64,000 nt of DNA. Source: Erythrophleum ivorense (lineage: Eukaryota; Streptophyta; Magnoliopsida; Fabales; Fabaceae). A model generated the notes under the pieces. It was given only the letters and a program-made list of their open reading frames with translations, ran no database searches and was not told the DNA's origin. The stretch covers positions 9,828,325 through 9,892,324 of the forward strand of contig JAIUCV010000019.1 of NCBI GenBank assembly GCA_026724425.1. The letters are read 5' to 3'. The translations under genes and the position numbers were made by a program. This document shows positions 1 through 11,049 of the stretch, piece by piece. Within the stretch, counting starts at the first letter, position 1; each line of letters opens with the position of its first letter.

Positions 1-1119
1 CATTTAGCCTAACTTGGGAGAATATATCTCTTGAGTTTATGTGTACATAGTTCAAATGCATTTGGCCCAAATAAGCTTCTGTTGATTGTTTTTAGGTTTT
101 ATGTTCAATGACTATGAGAATAGTTAGAATATATCTTATGGTCATTTGAATTTAAATTGAAACTCTCGTGTCACTTATGTCTTCATTGGAAATGGGATTG
201 ATATCATGTTGGGATCCCTCGTCCTTCATTTCAGTTTTGAATCAGAGGGATTATAATGTCTAGAATTTCTTTTAATTAGAAATTCAATGTGTGTCTGATG
301 TATTTCTTCTCAAAAAGATTTTGAAACCACACATGCCTTGGTTTGCTAATTATAGTAAGAATTTGCACACAACTTTTATCGATATATTTGCTTGATGTAC
401 CCTTTAGTCTTCAGGATTTATCTCTTATGTGCTAAAGTTTGCTTAAGTATTGAAGTTTGTTTTCAAACTGTACTTATTGAATTTCCTACCTTTCTTTGTT
501 TCCTTTGCTTCTAATGCATGGGAGAGGCTTATGAACTAGTGAAGTAGGTGTATGTGAGATGCTTAGCAAGAAGGAGAGGAGAATGCATGGAAGAGATATC
601 TCCTTGGTTTTATGTACTAGAATTAAAATGTAAATTGTTTTGAATGATATGTTTCAATATGCAAAGGTGCCCACAATCACAAGCTACTGTTTTATTTGTC
701 TTATTTTATTTTATTTCGTTTTATGATTAGAGTAGTTGTGTGGGATTTTGTATCTCTTTAAACATATAAGAATCATCTAGGGTTGTGTGTGACAATAAGA
801 CTTCTCAGTCACCTGGTCGAGTCATAACATATTTTAATAAATTGTGGGTTCCAATGGCCCATAATGATATAATCTTGTTTTTAAAAAAAATTTCAAGAAA
901 AGAAAATGTTTCTTAAAAAACAAGTTTCAAAAGTGGTGCATGGTTTTCAGACACATAAATGTATTTTCTTTAAAAAAGACAAAAAGAAAGGTTCAAAATA
1001 AAAACATAGCATTTTAGTTAGTCAAATAAGTCTCTTTTAAAACCAAATAAAAATGGATAAAAATTATAAAAAATAATAATAACAAATAAATGTTTATTCA
1101 TAAAATTAAGAAAGTAGGC

Positions 1120-1600
1120 CTTAACCAAAAAAAAAATAGTTAAAAAAAATAAAAGAACTACATAAGAATATTTTAGTAATTTTCCTTAAAAAATGGTGAA
1201 GAATAAAAATAACTAAAAGAAAGAGGTTACCAAAAATCAAATTGGAATCTAGAGACCCACCAAAAATAAAATAAAATAATCTATTTGTTTTAATTTTCAA
1301 GAATTTTACCTTAAGAAAATTGGAATGAATAATGAAATGAAGAAAAACAAGAAACATGACAGAATAATAATATAAATGAAGAAAAACAAGAAACATGAAC
1401 GAATTATAATAAAAAACAAAAGAAAAAAACCAAAAACAAAAAATAAAATAAAATAACAACAAAACAAAAAGAAGAAAAAAAAATAAAACAAAGGGGAAAA
1501 AAGATCATCCAAGAATGAACCAAAAAAAAATTCAAGAAATTAAAAATCAAAACTCAAAAAATAAAAGAAGTCAAAAAAGAGGAAAAGGAAAAGAATAAAG
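1120..1600. repeat. A-rich, purine-biased tract
   Basis: About 480 bp are dominated by A with scattered G on the plus strand and almost no long pyrimidine runs. The minus-strand frames of 113 and 68 codons that cross it encode almost only F, L, I and Y, as expected from a composition artefact. No gene is inferred. Confidence 0.8.
1336..1398 (+). repeat. 24-bp direct repeat, 39-bp period
   Basis: Two identical 24-bp copies beginning AATGAAGAAAAACAAG lie at 1336-1359 and 1375-1398, 39 bp apart, inside the A-rich tract. This is a short local tandem duplication with no known role. Confidence 0.85.
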
Positions 1601-2103
1601 AAGTGGAGTTAGTTTAGGTTTTTGTAGATTAAGACACGTAAATGAACTTCAAATCCATTTTATTTGCAAAAGTCTAATTGATTACTATTTTCTTTCTCTT
1701 TTCATAAAAACTAAAAAACACACACAAACTGACTAGCATGGTTTTCTACTAAGGTTGAACGACATGGATTTCGTTCTCTTCTATAGGATATGTAGGCCAT
1801 CAGCTCTTATTTTATGTCAAGTCTGCTTTTGTAAATAAACATTTTCTTTCCTTTAATTTTTGTTTCCTAATTGCATTTCTTTCACTCTATTTTTGCATGT
1901 GGTTGTTAGGGTGATTCAAATAAGATTAATGTTATATTAGTTTTGCATAATTAACTTAGGGTAACCTTTTTAGGAATGGATACTGTAGGGGCCTAACACC
2001 TTCTCCACATACAATCGACTCCTACATCCATTTCTAGTTTATAGACCATTTTTCTTACAAAAAGGATTTTTTAAAAGTTTTTCCTTTAAAAAAATTAAAA
2101 TTT

Positions 2104-2117
2104 TGGTAATGACTCTG
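2104..2117 (+). promoter_or_regulatory. Possible decayed primer binding site
   Basis: TGGTAATGACTCTG resembles the TGGCGACTC-type primer site, complementary to an arginine tRNA, used by Tat/Ogre elements, with CpG positions turned into A or T. It sits where an LTR would end. The evidence is weak and depends on the LTR call to its left. Confidence 0.3.
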
Positions 2118-2564
2118 TTCCATTCAGTTTTCTTTTTTTTTGGAGAATTGAAAATTTCTCTTAAATATTTTTCTTAGCTCGCCATGTAGTCACTTTACGA
2201 GTGTGATTGTGAGTTTTAGCTCATAGAGGTGAGATTTCTAGGTCATGTGATCTCCCAAGCAAGAGTCACAGTAGATTCCCATAAGGTAGAGGTAGTTCTT
2301 TAGTGGAAGAGACCTGGGATAGTTGTAGAGATAAGGATTTTTCCAAGTTTGGTAGGCTATTATAGGATATTTTTCTAATGCTTTTATCAAATAGCCATGC
2401 CACTGACGAAACCTACTAGAAAAGATGTACCATTTGTGTGGCATTAGAAATGTGAGTAGAGTTTTCAAGAATTGAAGCATAGGTTGATCACATCCTTAGT
2501 TCTAGTTATCCTTGACCTTAGAGAGACTTTTATAGTTTAAATGCTGCTTTTAAGAAAGGGTTAT

Positions 2565-2890
2565 GATGTATGCTTATACAACAGGGTAGAATGGTAGCCT
2601 ATGCTTCTAGACAATTTAAACCTTATAAAGAAACCTATCCCACCCATGATTTAGAGCTAGCAGTAGTGGTCTTTACTCTTAAGATATGGATGCACTATTT
2701 GTATGGTGCACCCATAGAGATATACAGTGACTACAAAAGTCTTATATACTTATTTGAACAAAAAGAGTTAAATATGAGATAGAGAAGATGACTAGAGTTC
2801 TTAAAGGACTATGATTATACCCTTAAGTACCATCTAGATAAAGCTAATGTAGTAGAAGATGCATTGAGTAGAAAGTCTATGTATATAGCT
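2565..2890 (+). pseudogene. RNase H part of the pol remnant
   Basis: RNase H degrades the RNA strand of the RNA/DNA hybrid during reverse transcription. The readable block contains the family signatures VAYASRQ, YPTHDLELA and KIWMHYLYG, followed by SDYKSLIYLF and, after two stops, the EDALSRKS ending. The stops near 2781 and 2796 replace a glutamine and a tryptophan codon of the family. The longest open piece is 70 codons (2570-2782). The preceding catalytic aspartate region is out of frame. Confidence 0.9.
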
Positions 2891-3109
2891 ATAATGATGG
2901 TGAGAGAACAGGAACTTATAGATAAGTTTAGAGATATGAATCTTTCATGTTATGTGCATTCCAGTAAGTTATTAATGAGTGAAACCTATATAGAAAATAA
3001 GCTAGGGAATCAGATAAGAGAAGCTTAGAGAGAAGACTAGTACTTAAAAGGAATTAAAGACCAGATATCCTAGGGTAAAACCTTAAAGTTTAACATATCT
3101 GAGAATGGG

Positions 3110-3980
3110 ATAGTGGCATATAGAGATAGGCTATGTGTGCCTAGAAAGCCAGCATTAAGAGACAAAATACTAGAAGAGGCACATAAAAGCAAGTACACAA
3201 TTCAATTTAGGCAGCAATAAGATGTATCATGATTTAAAGAAAACATTTTGGTGGTCGAGCATACTAGAGTATATAGCAAAGTGCTTAGTTTGTCAAATAA
3301 TTAACATTAGGCATCAGAGGCTAGTTGGGTTACTTCAACCTTTAGAAATCTCTGAGTGGAAACGGAATAGTATAGCCATAGATTTCATTATGGGTTTACC
3401 TAACACATTATTAGGGTATGATGCCATATGGGTGATAGTTGATAAATTAACTAAGTTTGCCTACTTCCTACCTATTAGAGCCACATATGCCTTAGATAAA
3501 CTAGCTTAGCTATGCATAAAAGAAATTATAAGATTACATAGTGTGCCTAGGAGCATAGTTTCAAATAAAGATCCTAGATTTACTTTAAATTTCTATAGTT
3601 TATTATAATATGCCCTAGAAACTAAGTTAAGGTTCAGTACGATGTACCACCCTTAAATAGATGGCCAAATAGAAAGAACTATCTAAACCTTAGAGGACAT
3701 GTTGAGAGCTTGTATCTTAGAAATGAAAGAGAATTAGGATAGCTACTTGACATTGGCAGAATTTACTTATAATAAAAGTTATCAATCTAGCATTCAAATG
3801 GTATCTTATAAGGCTTTGTATGAAAGGAAATATAGGTCTCTAGTGTGTTAGATTGAGCTTGGAGAGAGGAGCCTTATAGGCCTAGATATAGTGGATCAAA
3901 CCTCCAGACAGAGTGAATTAATAAGAAAAAAAAACTTTTAATGGCATAGAGTAGGCAAAAGAGTTATGCAAATAGAAGAA
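3110..3980 (+). pseudogene. Integrase part of the pol remnant
   Basis: The block starts with GIVAYRDRLCVP and the EEAHKSKY motif. A one-base frameshift follows near 3205, then a zinc-binding-like stretch (KCLVC) and the catalytic core (SIAIDFIMGLP, WVIVDKLTKFAYFLP, then SNKDPRFT and GQIERT). Integrase joins element cDNA to chromosomal DNA. Core aspartates can still be seen (IDFIMG, NKDPRF), but stops fall at about 3507, 3605, 3654, 3684, 3736 and 3848. The longest open piece is 95 codons (3222-3509). Confidence 0.9.
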
Positions 3981-4009
3981 TAAGGTTGTTAGAATTTAAG
4001 ATTGGAAAC

Positions 4010-4378
4010 CATGTAATCATTAGAATGTCTCCAGTCATAGGGATAGGTAGGTCCAAAAAGCTAAAAATAAAGTACATGGGTCTATTTCAGATTTTAGACC
4101 AAGTCAGACTAGTAGCTTATAGAATAGCTTTTCCTTTTAACCTAGCCTAGATTGATGATGTATTCTAAGTATCCCAGCTTAAAATGTACTATGTTAACCT
4201 CTCACATATCATAGAATATGATAACATGTATTTACAGGACAATCTATCTTATATAGTATTACTAGATCGAATTGTGGATGCTAGGCTTAAGTAGTTAAGG
4301 AACAAAAGCATACCATTAGTGAAAGTGGTTTGGAAAGGACTATCTCCTAAAAAGGCCATGACGATTGTGTCACGTAAC
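4010..4378 (+). pseudogene. Integrase C-terminal / chromodomain-side remnant
   Basis: Family landmarks near the end of chromovirus pol can be read here: VSQLKM near 4170, SHIIEYD near 4205, and IPLVKVVWKG near 4310. In this lineage the last motif belongs to the chromodomain-like tail that guides integration toward heterochromatin. The family's next residues and the usual 3' untranslated part are missing, so the right end is truncated or rearranged. Confidence 0.75.
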
Positions 4379-5682
4379 CCTCAAAATAAACTAGGTTGGA
4401 TTAAATTTATAGTTAGTGGCATAATTTATGTCATCTCCCTTGGAATTGGAGTTTAATGTTTAATTAGATTTTCTAAGTGTTAAAGGATTCTAGAACTATC
4501 TAAATTAGGGGGTTTTTGATTGAATTAAACTAAGTAAAATGAAATTGAATTAAAATGACTAACTACCTAATTGTATGAATTGTGGGTGAAGGATGGTCTT
4601 GTGACTAGCTTTGGATTCGTCCCTTGGCATCCACTATCTTTATTCTAATTCAATTGTGATTAATTTTGGTCTAAGAATCCCTAATTATGTCCATAACAAG
4701 TTATCTTGGGTTACCACTCAAGAATCAAGAGATTAACAAAGTAATGTTGCATTGAAACCTCAATCCCGCATTAAATCGTCAATTCTTGTCTTTAAGATCA
4801 ATGAACACTCAATTTGATTGATTAACTGATTAATAAGCCTCTAAATCATCATTCAAAGATGTTTAATTAACTAATTGAACATCAAGGAATCCTCAAATCA
4901 AACAATCAAGCACATAATTTCACTCATGCATTTCATCGAACACCTTCATGGCATACATGAGAAATTAGAGAATAATGAAAAAATCCAGTGTTTAATCCAA
5001 TCAATTAATAAAAAAAGTATCCTAATTAGTATTTAACTAACCACTAATTACAATTATACAAATTTCCCATCAAATACAACTTAACTAAGATAATATATGA
5101 AAGAGAAAAAGTATAGGAAATCAAGAAAATCTTAGCCAAAATTTTGTGTTTTTCTCCATGAATTCAAGCTTGCACCAAGGGTCTTTCTCCTAGCTAGCCT
5201 TAAAGGGAATTAGAGCTTCATTTGAATGGAAAGAGATGGAGTGGGAATGGAATGAATTGGCGTGGAAAGGATGGACGCTGGAGTGGACGAAGGGTGGAGT
5301 GAATGACGATGGGAGCGTCTGCATGAAGTGGCGTGAATGTGCTTTTATTCCCTGGATCAATGCCTCCAGCTCCTCATTAAAAGTCACGTGCCCAGCCTCT
5401 TCTTTTCATGTGTCACGCTCAACCCACGTATTTTCTTGTGTGTATTATGCTTGAAGCTGAATTCTTCTCACTATTCACGTGTCTATGCATGTGTGTATAA
5501 GTGTGAGCCCCATTCCTTCCCATATGAGCTTTATTTTATTTCTTTTATTACATTCATGTTGCTCCATCATAGCTCCTTCTTAGGTTTCTGCCCATACATT
5601 GGCTGTGAACCTCTCATCCCTATTTTAAAATCGTACTTCAAGAAAAGGTGGGGTTGGATTTCCTTCGCCTATTCATGATAAA
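4379..5682. other. Unassigned A/T-rich DNA after pol
   Basis: No coding sequence is recognised. It begins TGTCACGTAACCC directly after the pol remnant, a plausible LTR start, but no matching LTR copy or CA end was found. At 5190-5460 there is a more G-rich patch with repeated TGGAATG/GGAGTGGA words; short frames on both strands there look like chance. I see no further structure. Confidence 0.5.
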
Positions 5683-7263
5683 CAACACTTAATTATACTC
5701 TTGAAATAAGCTATAACATCCAACTCACTCTTAAGACTACACTTTGTTTTATTTGTCACAATATGATTCCATTAATGACCTAATGAAGCAACTACCACAA
5801 GTAAAATTCTTGGTTCCATTCTCTTGCCATATTTAGACCTCTTGACCTCATTTAAGGTCCTTGAAGCCATCCCACACTCACTTTCACAAACCTAGGTCCA
5901 TGTTGCTCCATAAGGTTATATTATGGAAGCCATTGCCTCATCTCCCAACCTAAGGCTTCTAAATTTTTTTCTAAGGGTTTCTCCTATCTTCTTTTATCAT
6001 ATAAAGTCCCAAATCAAGCTTGGAACTATTTAAAACATTCCTTAACTATTTTTATGAGTCTTGGCCTATTTATCTTCTATTAAAGACCTATGGTGTTTGG
6101 GATTTTTTCTTAATGGATGGGGCACTTGGGAGGCTTCCTAGGAGTCTTAGAAACTCAAACAAATACTCACATATGATGGAGAAGTCTTGAATCAACCTAG
6201 ATTTTAAACTATATTCAAGCACCCTACACTTTTCCAACTTGAGTTTTACTAGTTTTTCATGGTGTATTTCATCTTCCCATGGCCTAGTTTGATTCTTTCT
6301 TTAGGATTATAAAACAGAAACTCTTCCCTTTTCATGGCTCTATTTTAGGCATCCCACCATGGAAGAGAAGAAGGAGAAAAAGAAGTAACAAAGGAAGAGA
6401 AACTACCTTGCAATCAAGCTTCCTTTAAGAGTCTTTCCTCTTCCCTCTTCCTCCTTCTTGAATTTCAAATTTTTCTCCTATGGTCTGACCCCAAACCAGC
6501 ACCAAAAATTGCATTAAAACCATGGAAACATGAAGCAAGAAGAGGAGGATGAAGTTTTAAGAGGAAGAAGCATGAAAATCCTACACTTTCTCACCTTGCT
6601 TTAGCCTTTTCCTTCCTCCTTCTTGGTTCTCTTGTGCGTTCTTCTCCTTAGCTTTCTTCTCTAGTTTGGACGCTGTAGCAAGTCAGTTAAGAAGGGCCAA
6701 GCATAGGATGCCATATATAAAGGGGAATTCAGGGAGAATTGTTCCAAAAAAATGATGATTTCGTCCCTTGTGCGTGGCATTTCCATTGAAGGTCCATTTT
6801 AGCTCCTTTTTGAGAAATTTCTTTTCTATCATAAAATTTAGATTCCTAATTTAATAAAATACCTTTGAAATTACTCAAATTGGAGCTAAAACATTCCTGA
6901 ATGAACTGGTCAAAGTTCGGGTCAATCGACGTCGAAAAGAGTACACCAGATAGGCTTTACTGGTCCCAGAACTTCCCATGGTTTTTGGGGCCTCGAGAAC
7001 CCTAGGTAACTCAAAACTTCCATTTAAAAAGCCCTCCTAGGTGTTTTTCCAAAATTTTACTTATTTACAAAAATGCCACTGGCTTTTCGATAAATTTTTT
7101 GAATCACTCTGACCTCAGTTTTTGGGCAACTCAAAGCTCAAATCTTCATTTTCTATTATTTAAAATTTTATCCAAATTTATTTGGCCTTGAATCACTCAT
7201 CTCAGGGGACTTGCTTTTCAAACCAGCCCATTTCAGTATTTTTACAATGTACTGGGCATTACA
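5683..7263 (-). mobile_element. Main-family LTR fragment, reverse strand
   Basis: The sequence follows the reverse complement of the first ~1.6 kb of the long LTR family whose complete copies lie at 43754-47605 and 53854-57520. It shares the blocks around CATCATATATGACT-type words, the promoter region, and the terminal words ending GGGCATTACA. The LTR start is at 7263; the rest of the LTR (toward 5683) is missing. It abuts a forward copy of the same LTR. Confidence 0.75.
6711..6720 (-). promoter_or_regulatory. TATA box of reverse LTR
   Basis: On the minus strand this reads TTATATATGG, at the same LTR position as the CTATATATAT boxes of the other copies, just upstream of the purine-rich leader. 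It is the probable core promoter of this LTR copy. Confidence 0.45.
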
Positions 7264-7274
7264 CTTATGACTAA

Positions 7275-10153
7275 CTTTTTTAGGCTAAAATAGAACCAAG
7301 GGCAGATGAGAATGACGCACAGGATGGAAGGAAGAAGGAGGAGAGAAACCTAGCAAAAAGTGAAAGAATTTCATAATTTTTCATGCTTTCTCCTTCATCA
7401 ATCTTTTTCTTCTCTTTCTTTTCTTTCTTTTTTTGGATTTATTGAAGTCTTTGGGTTTGTTTTGAGCTCAAACCAAAGGGAGAAATTTTAAAATTAAGGA
7501 GGAGAGCCAAAGGAAAGGGAAGAGCATTCAAGAAAAGCTTGAATTCAAGGTAAAAATCCTTAGCTCCATGCCTCTTTTTCCTTGTTTCTCTTCTTGTGCA
7601 TTTCGTCCTACATATGGCTAGCCAAGGGAAGAGTGTTTTTGGATAGAACCAAGAGTGAATCTTAGGAAAATGAGGGATGAGAACAAGAATATGCAAAGGA
7701 AATAACAAAATAGCCATTAGATTTCAAGATAGAAAAGTTAGGGTTTCATGGGTTCCCTTGAAATTTTGATTTGATACAATAATTCTTAGGCTTAAATGAG
7801 TGTTTGGATGAGCTTCTAAGATCCTTAGAAGGCTCCTCATATGCATCTTTCATCAAGAAAACAAAACAAACTCCAAGGATACTAAGAAGAGAGCATGCCT
7901 TGGCCTAAGAGACTTAGGGCACCTAGAGGTAGTTTTAATTTGTTCCAAGCTTATTTTTAAGTCATATATGATGGAAGAGGATGAGAGGAAGCCTTGAAAA
8001 AATTTTAGAAGCCATGGATAGTGAGATGGTATCATAGGTTCCATATTATGGCTTAAAGAAGCAACACCTAGCTAGGCTCCTTGATTTGATAGTGTGATGA
8101 TTGCAAGAGGCTTAAAAGGAGTCAAGAATCATAGATGAGTGAAGAGAATGGAGCAAAGATCATGTTTCCATAGGGTTGCTTCATTAAGTGCATTATGGAA
8201 CCATAAAAGAGCTATATGAACCACCTAGCTTTTCTAATGAATTTATGGCTTTATAATTTAGTTCAAGAGTATAATTGGCTTTCATATGATGTGTCTAGCC
8301 AAGAGAAACAAATCCCATCTTCTTGTGAGAGTGTGGTTGTGGGAGAGGAATCAAATCCAAGAGGAAAAGTGTGCTTGTGTAACAAAGGTAGCTCTCTCTA
8401 CTTTCTCTCATGCATGGATGAATGTGTTCCTTGTCTTGAATGTGCGTATATGTATTTTAAGCCATAAAAAAGTGTTCTAGAATGTATTCCTATCCCATGG
8501 TACCATGATATTATTTTATGCATTCAAATGACATTTTGTGTAATTGTTTTGGTTTGCTTAAGTGTGGTGAAGCCAAGGACCCATTAGCCATGGTGAGGAT
8601 GAGCCAAGAACCTTCAAGAATGGTTGAGACAAAGTTTAGAGTTTCCCAATAGTAAGGTTTAGTTCAAGGCCTTTAAGAAAAAGGGTGAGGCAAGTCCAAT
8701 AACCTTGAAGAGAATGGGTGAGGCTAATCCACTTACTTAGCAAGCCTATGTATGCCTTGTATGACTTGTTCAAATGCCAAAAATTCTTTTTGAATGATCA
8801 CACTTTCCATTATGCTCATGCATGCATTTTTAAGACTTGAATTGCATTCTTTATGTATGATTGAAAGGGAGATGAGCTATTGGGATTTTTTGAATCTCAT
8901 TCCCTCCTCTCCAATATCTTAATTTGCTAGGTGGATCAAATGAGCAAGGTAATGGAAGCCATCAAGTTGGAAGATAAGAGTTTGACAAAGATTTGTTGTT
9001 ATGTTCATTTTGTAGCCATATGGATGGCATATGATGTAATCCTAGAGTGAAAATGTTGTATAATCATTTGAACACATGTAAATATTCATATATTTGATGT
9101 ATGTATGGAACTTGATGCCAAATGAATGATATTGTAATTTTTGGACATTGGATGACAACATAAAGTGTATGCATTCTTGTGTATGGCATGGGGTGAGAGA
9201 GTGACTTTTAAATTTCTGGGTTTGTGCACCTTTGAGACAAGTTTATAGACCATTTTGGTGCTTTCTCACATGCTCAAGTAGCCATGGTTGCCTTAGAAAC
9301 CCAAATGGACCATTTGGAGCCCTTATAAAACACAAAATGAGCCATTTTGTAACCCAATATTAAAATTTGACCAAATGAACGAATTTGCCCATGAAATTTG
9401 ACATGCATATAGATCTCATCTAGATATTTTTGGGAAGTAAAAGACCAGATTATTTAGAGCTCTGTGAAATTAATTATGATTTTTCAAAATTGGCATTTTT
9501 TTACTGAACTGATGCAGACACTATTCATATAGTCAGTTCCTTGGACTGTGTCATTTGTAAATGATGCCCAATACTTATGAAATTTTACAAGAATAAACTA
9601 GACATAATAATATTTCCATAGCCACTAAGATCACCTCAATTGGACCTCTGAGCAGGGAGATATGTATTTTTGAAGTTGGAGGACAATACTAGTAGTGACA
9701 AGCGACCTCTGGTACTATTCCATCAATTTTTGATAGCTAGACATCTTTGTTGTAGTCTAGAATTATTTTTACATAAATTAGACATCTGTAGATTTCTATA
9801 ATGGTAAATTATGCTTAATTTCAATATTTCTAAAATCAGTTATGATTTTTCAAAATTCATATCAGAATTCTGGAAACTCTGTTTGAGGTTGCATCATTGA
9901 TTTTCATGTGTATACTTCATTTGCTTGAGTTTTAAGCCACTTATTGAGATGGTTTTAAGTTGTATTTGTGTATTTAAATATGATAATGAGATGGATGAGT
10001 CCATATGGCCATGGGATATGAAATGAAAATTTTATTCGTGACGTAACCCAATTTAATGGAGTATTTTTAATAACTTTTCTTGGGAATTTTATGTAATCCA
10101 AGGAGATGAGCCTAGTAATGATGTGAGATGAGCTTAATAAATATGGCGTTACA
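7275..10153 (+). mobile_element. Main-family LTR, 5'-truncated, forward
   Basis: This is a forward copy lacking roughly the first 0.6 kb of the LTR. It keeps the purine-rich leader (7310-7560), the AAGGTAGCTCTCTC block near 8388, the ~30-bp internal repeat module (8575-8745), the hairpin near 8881 and the LTR end ATGGCGTTACA at 10153. No internal domain follows, so it behaves as a truncated solo LTR. No convincing target duplication was found. Confidence 0.8.
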
Positions 10154-10795
10154 CTCCTTCTTGTGCATCTCTTTGGGACAGAGCTTTCCTTTAGCCTGGG
10201 CAGCAACTAAGTAGGTTTATGAGAGAGAAGAGGAAGGACGTGTTATAAGAAGCCAATTATCTTAAATTTGTTCACTTCAAATTCTATTTACGTCCCTTTT
10301 GCTTTGTCTTTCTGTTTTAGGCTTATTTTAGCTCTTTTTTTAGAACCGTATTTTCCATCATAAAATTCAGATTTTTTAGCTTATAAAATGCTTTTGAAAT
10401 CACTCAATTTGGATCTAAAACCTTCGCAAATGAACTGATCAAAGTTCAGGTTAACTGACATTATAAAATGTTAATCGAAAGGATTGTAACTGTTATAGGG
10501 GTTCCTATAGTTTTTAAGGCCGCTGAGAACCTCAGGAAATTTATTTTTTCCATTTAAAAGTCTCTCTTTTGAGTTTTCTAAAAAGTATCCAAAATTACAA
10601 AGATATCATTATGCTGTCAGCAATTTTATTAAACCACTTTGGCTTTAGTTTCTGAGCAACTCAAACCTCAAATCTTCATTTTTCTATTATTTAAAATTTT
10701 ATCCTAATTGTATTTGGCCTTAAATCATTCATTTTAGGGGACTTGCTTTTATATTTGGTAAGTTTCGTACATTTATGGAGAAACTGGATGTTACA
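10154..10795 (-). mobile_element. Main-family LTR start, reverse fragment
   Basis: About 640 bp of the beginning of the LTR lie in reverse orientation, ending at the LTR tip AAACTGGATGTTACA. The fragment starts exactly where the forward copy at 7275-10153 ends, giving a back-to-back arrangement. Its length equals about the part missing from that forward copy, so a rearrangement is possible. Confidence 0.7.
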
Positions 10796-11049
10796 CCTCT
10801 TAAGAGGCCTAAAATGGCTTAAGGATGCCTACTGGGTTCTAATAGAAATAAGTGTCAACAATAAGAGTTAGAATGGATCTTATGAGTTATCTTGCCTTGC
10901 AAATTGATATATGTAGGCCAAGCTAGTCCAAGTTCACTAATTTGTGGGTGTCAAGCCAAGGAAGGCCAAGGAAAAGAAAAGAATCAAAAGGGTTAGTGGT
11001 AATTAGAGCTTCTCAATCTATAAGGTAGGATTTTATTAAGATAGAAAGA
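10796..11049. other. Unassigned 250-bp spacer
   Basis: No frame, LTR landmark or tandem structure is recognised. It lies between two reverse-strand LTR fragments and could be a piece of retroelement interior. Confidence 0.4.

Larger units (their letters stand above)
1..2105 (+). other. A/T-rich flank, probable decayed gypsy LTR
   Basis: No gene is seen. Near the right end (about 1986-2035) the segment reads as a decayed form of a block (CTAACACCTTC...CGACTCC) that I recall from near the LTR end of Tat/Ogre-type plant gypsy elements, and a decayed primer-site-like motif follows at 2104. I infer that much of this stretch is an LTR of that lineage, read on the plus strand. Its left end is outside the window. 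The lineage call comes from memory of the motif, not from an alignment, so it could instead be unrelated intergenic DNA. Confidence 0.35.
2200..4378 (+). pseudogene. Ty3/gypsy chromovirus pol remnant
   Basis: This is a broken polyprotein of a plant Ty3/gypsy retrotransposon, most like the Tekay/Del chromovirus lineage. Read across stops and frameshifts, it gives in order the end of reverse transcriptase (FLGHVIS near 2245, then RKDVPFVW near 2420), RNase H (from about 2565), a linker and zinc-binding region, the integrase core, and the region ending with IPLVKVVWKG near 4310. The gag, protease and first part of reverse transcriptase are missing. Frameshifts are visible near 2560 and 3205. Many in-frame stops fall where the family has glutamine or tryptophan, consistent with C-to-T and G-to-A decay of methylated DNA. 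It ends abruptly near 4378 at TGTCACGTAACCC, which may be the start of its 3' LTR or a junction with other DNA. It cannot make a functional enzyme. Confidence 0.93.

Noticed and set aside
1121..1512. Minus-strand frames rich in F, L, I and Y
   Set aside because: They arise from the A-rich tract; composition explains them fully.
2238..2480. 80-codon minus-strand frame over the pol remnant
   Set aside because: It is antisense to clear reverse transcriptase sequence; the plus strand carries the recognisable motifs.
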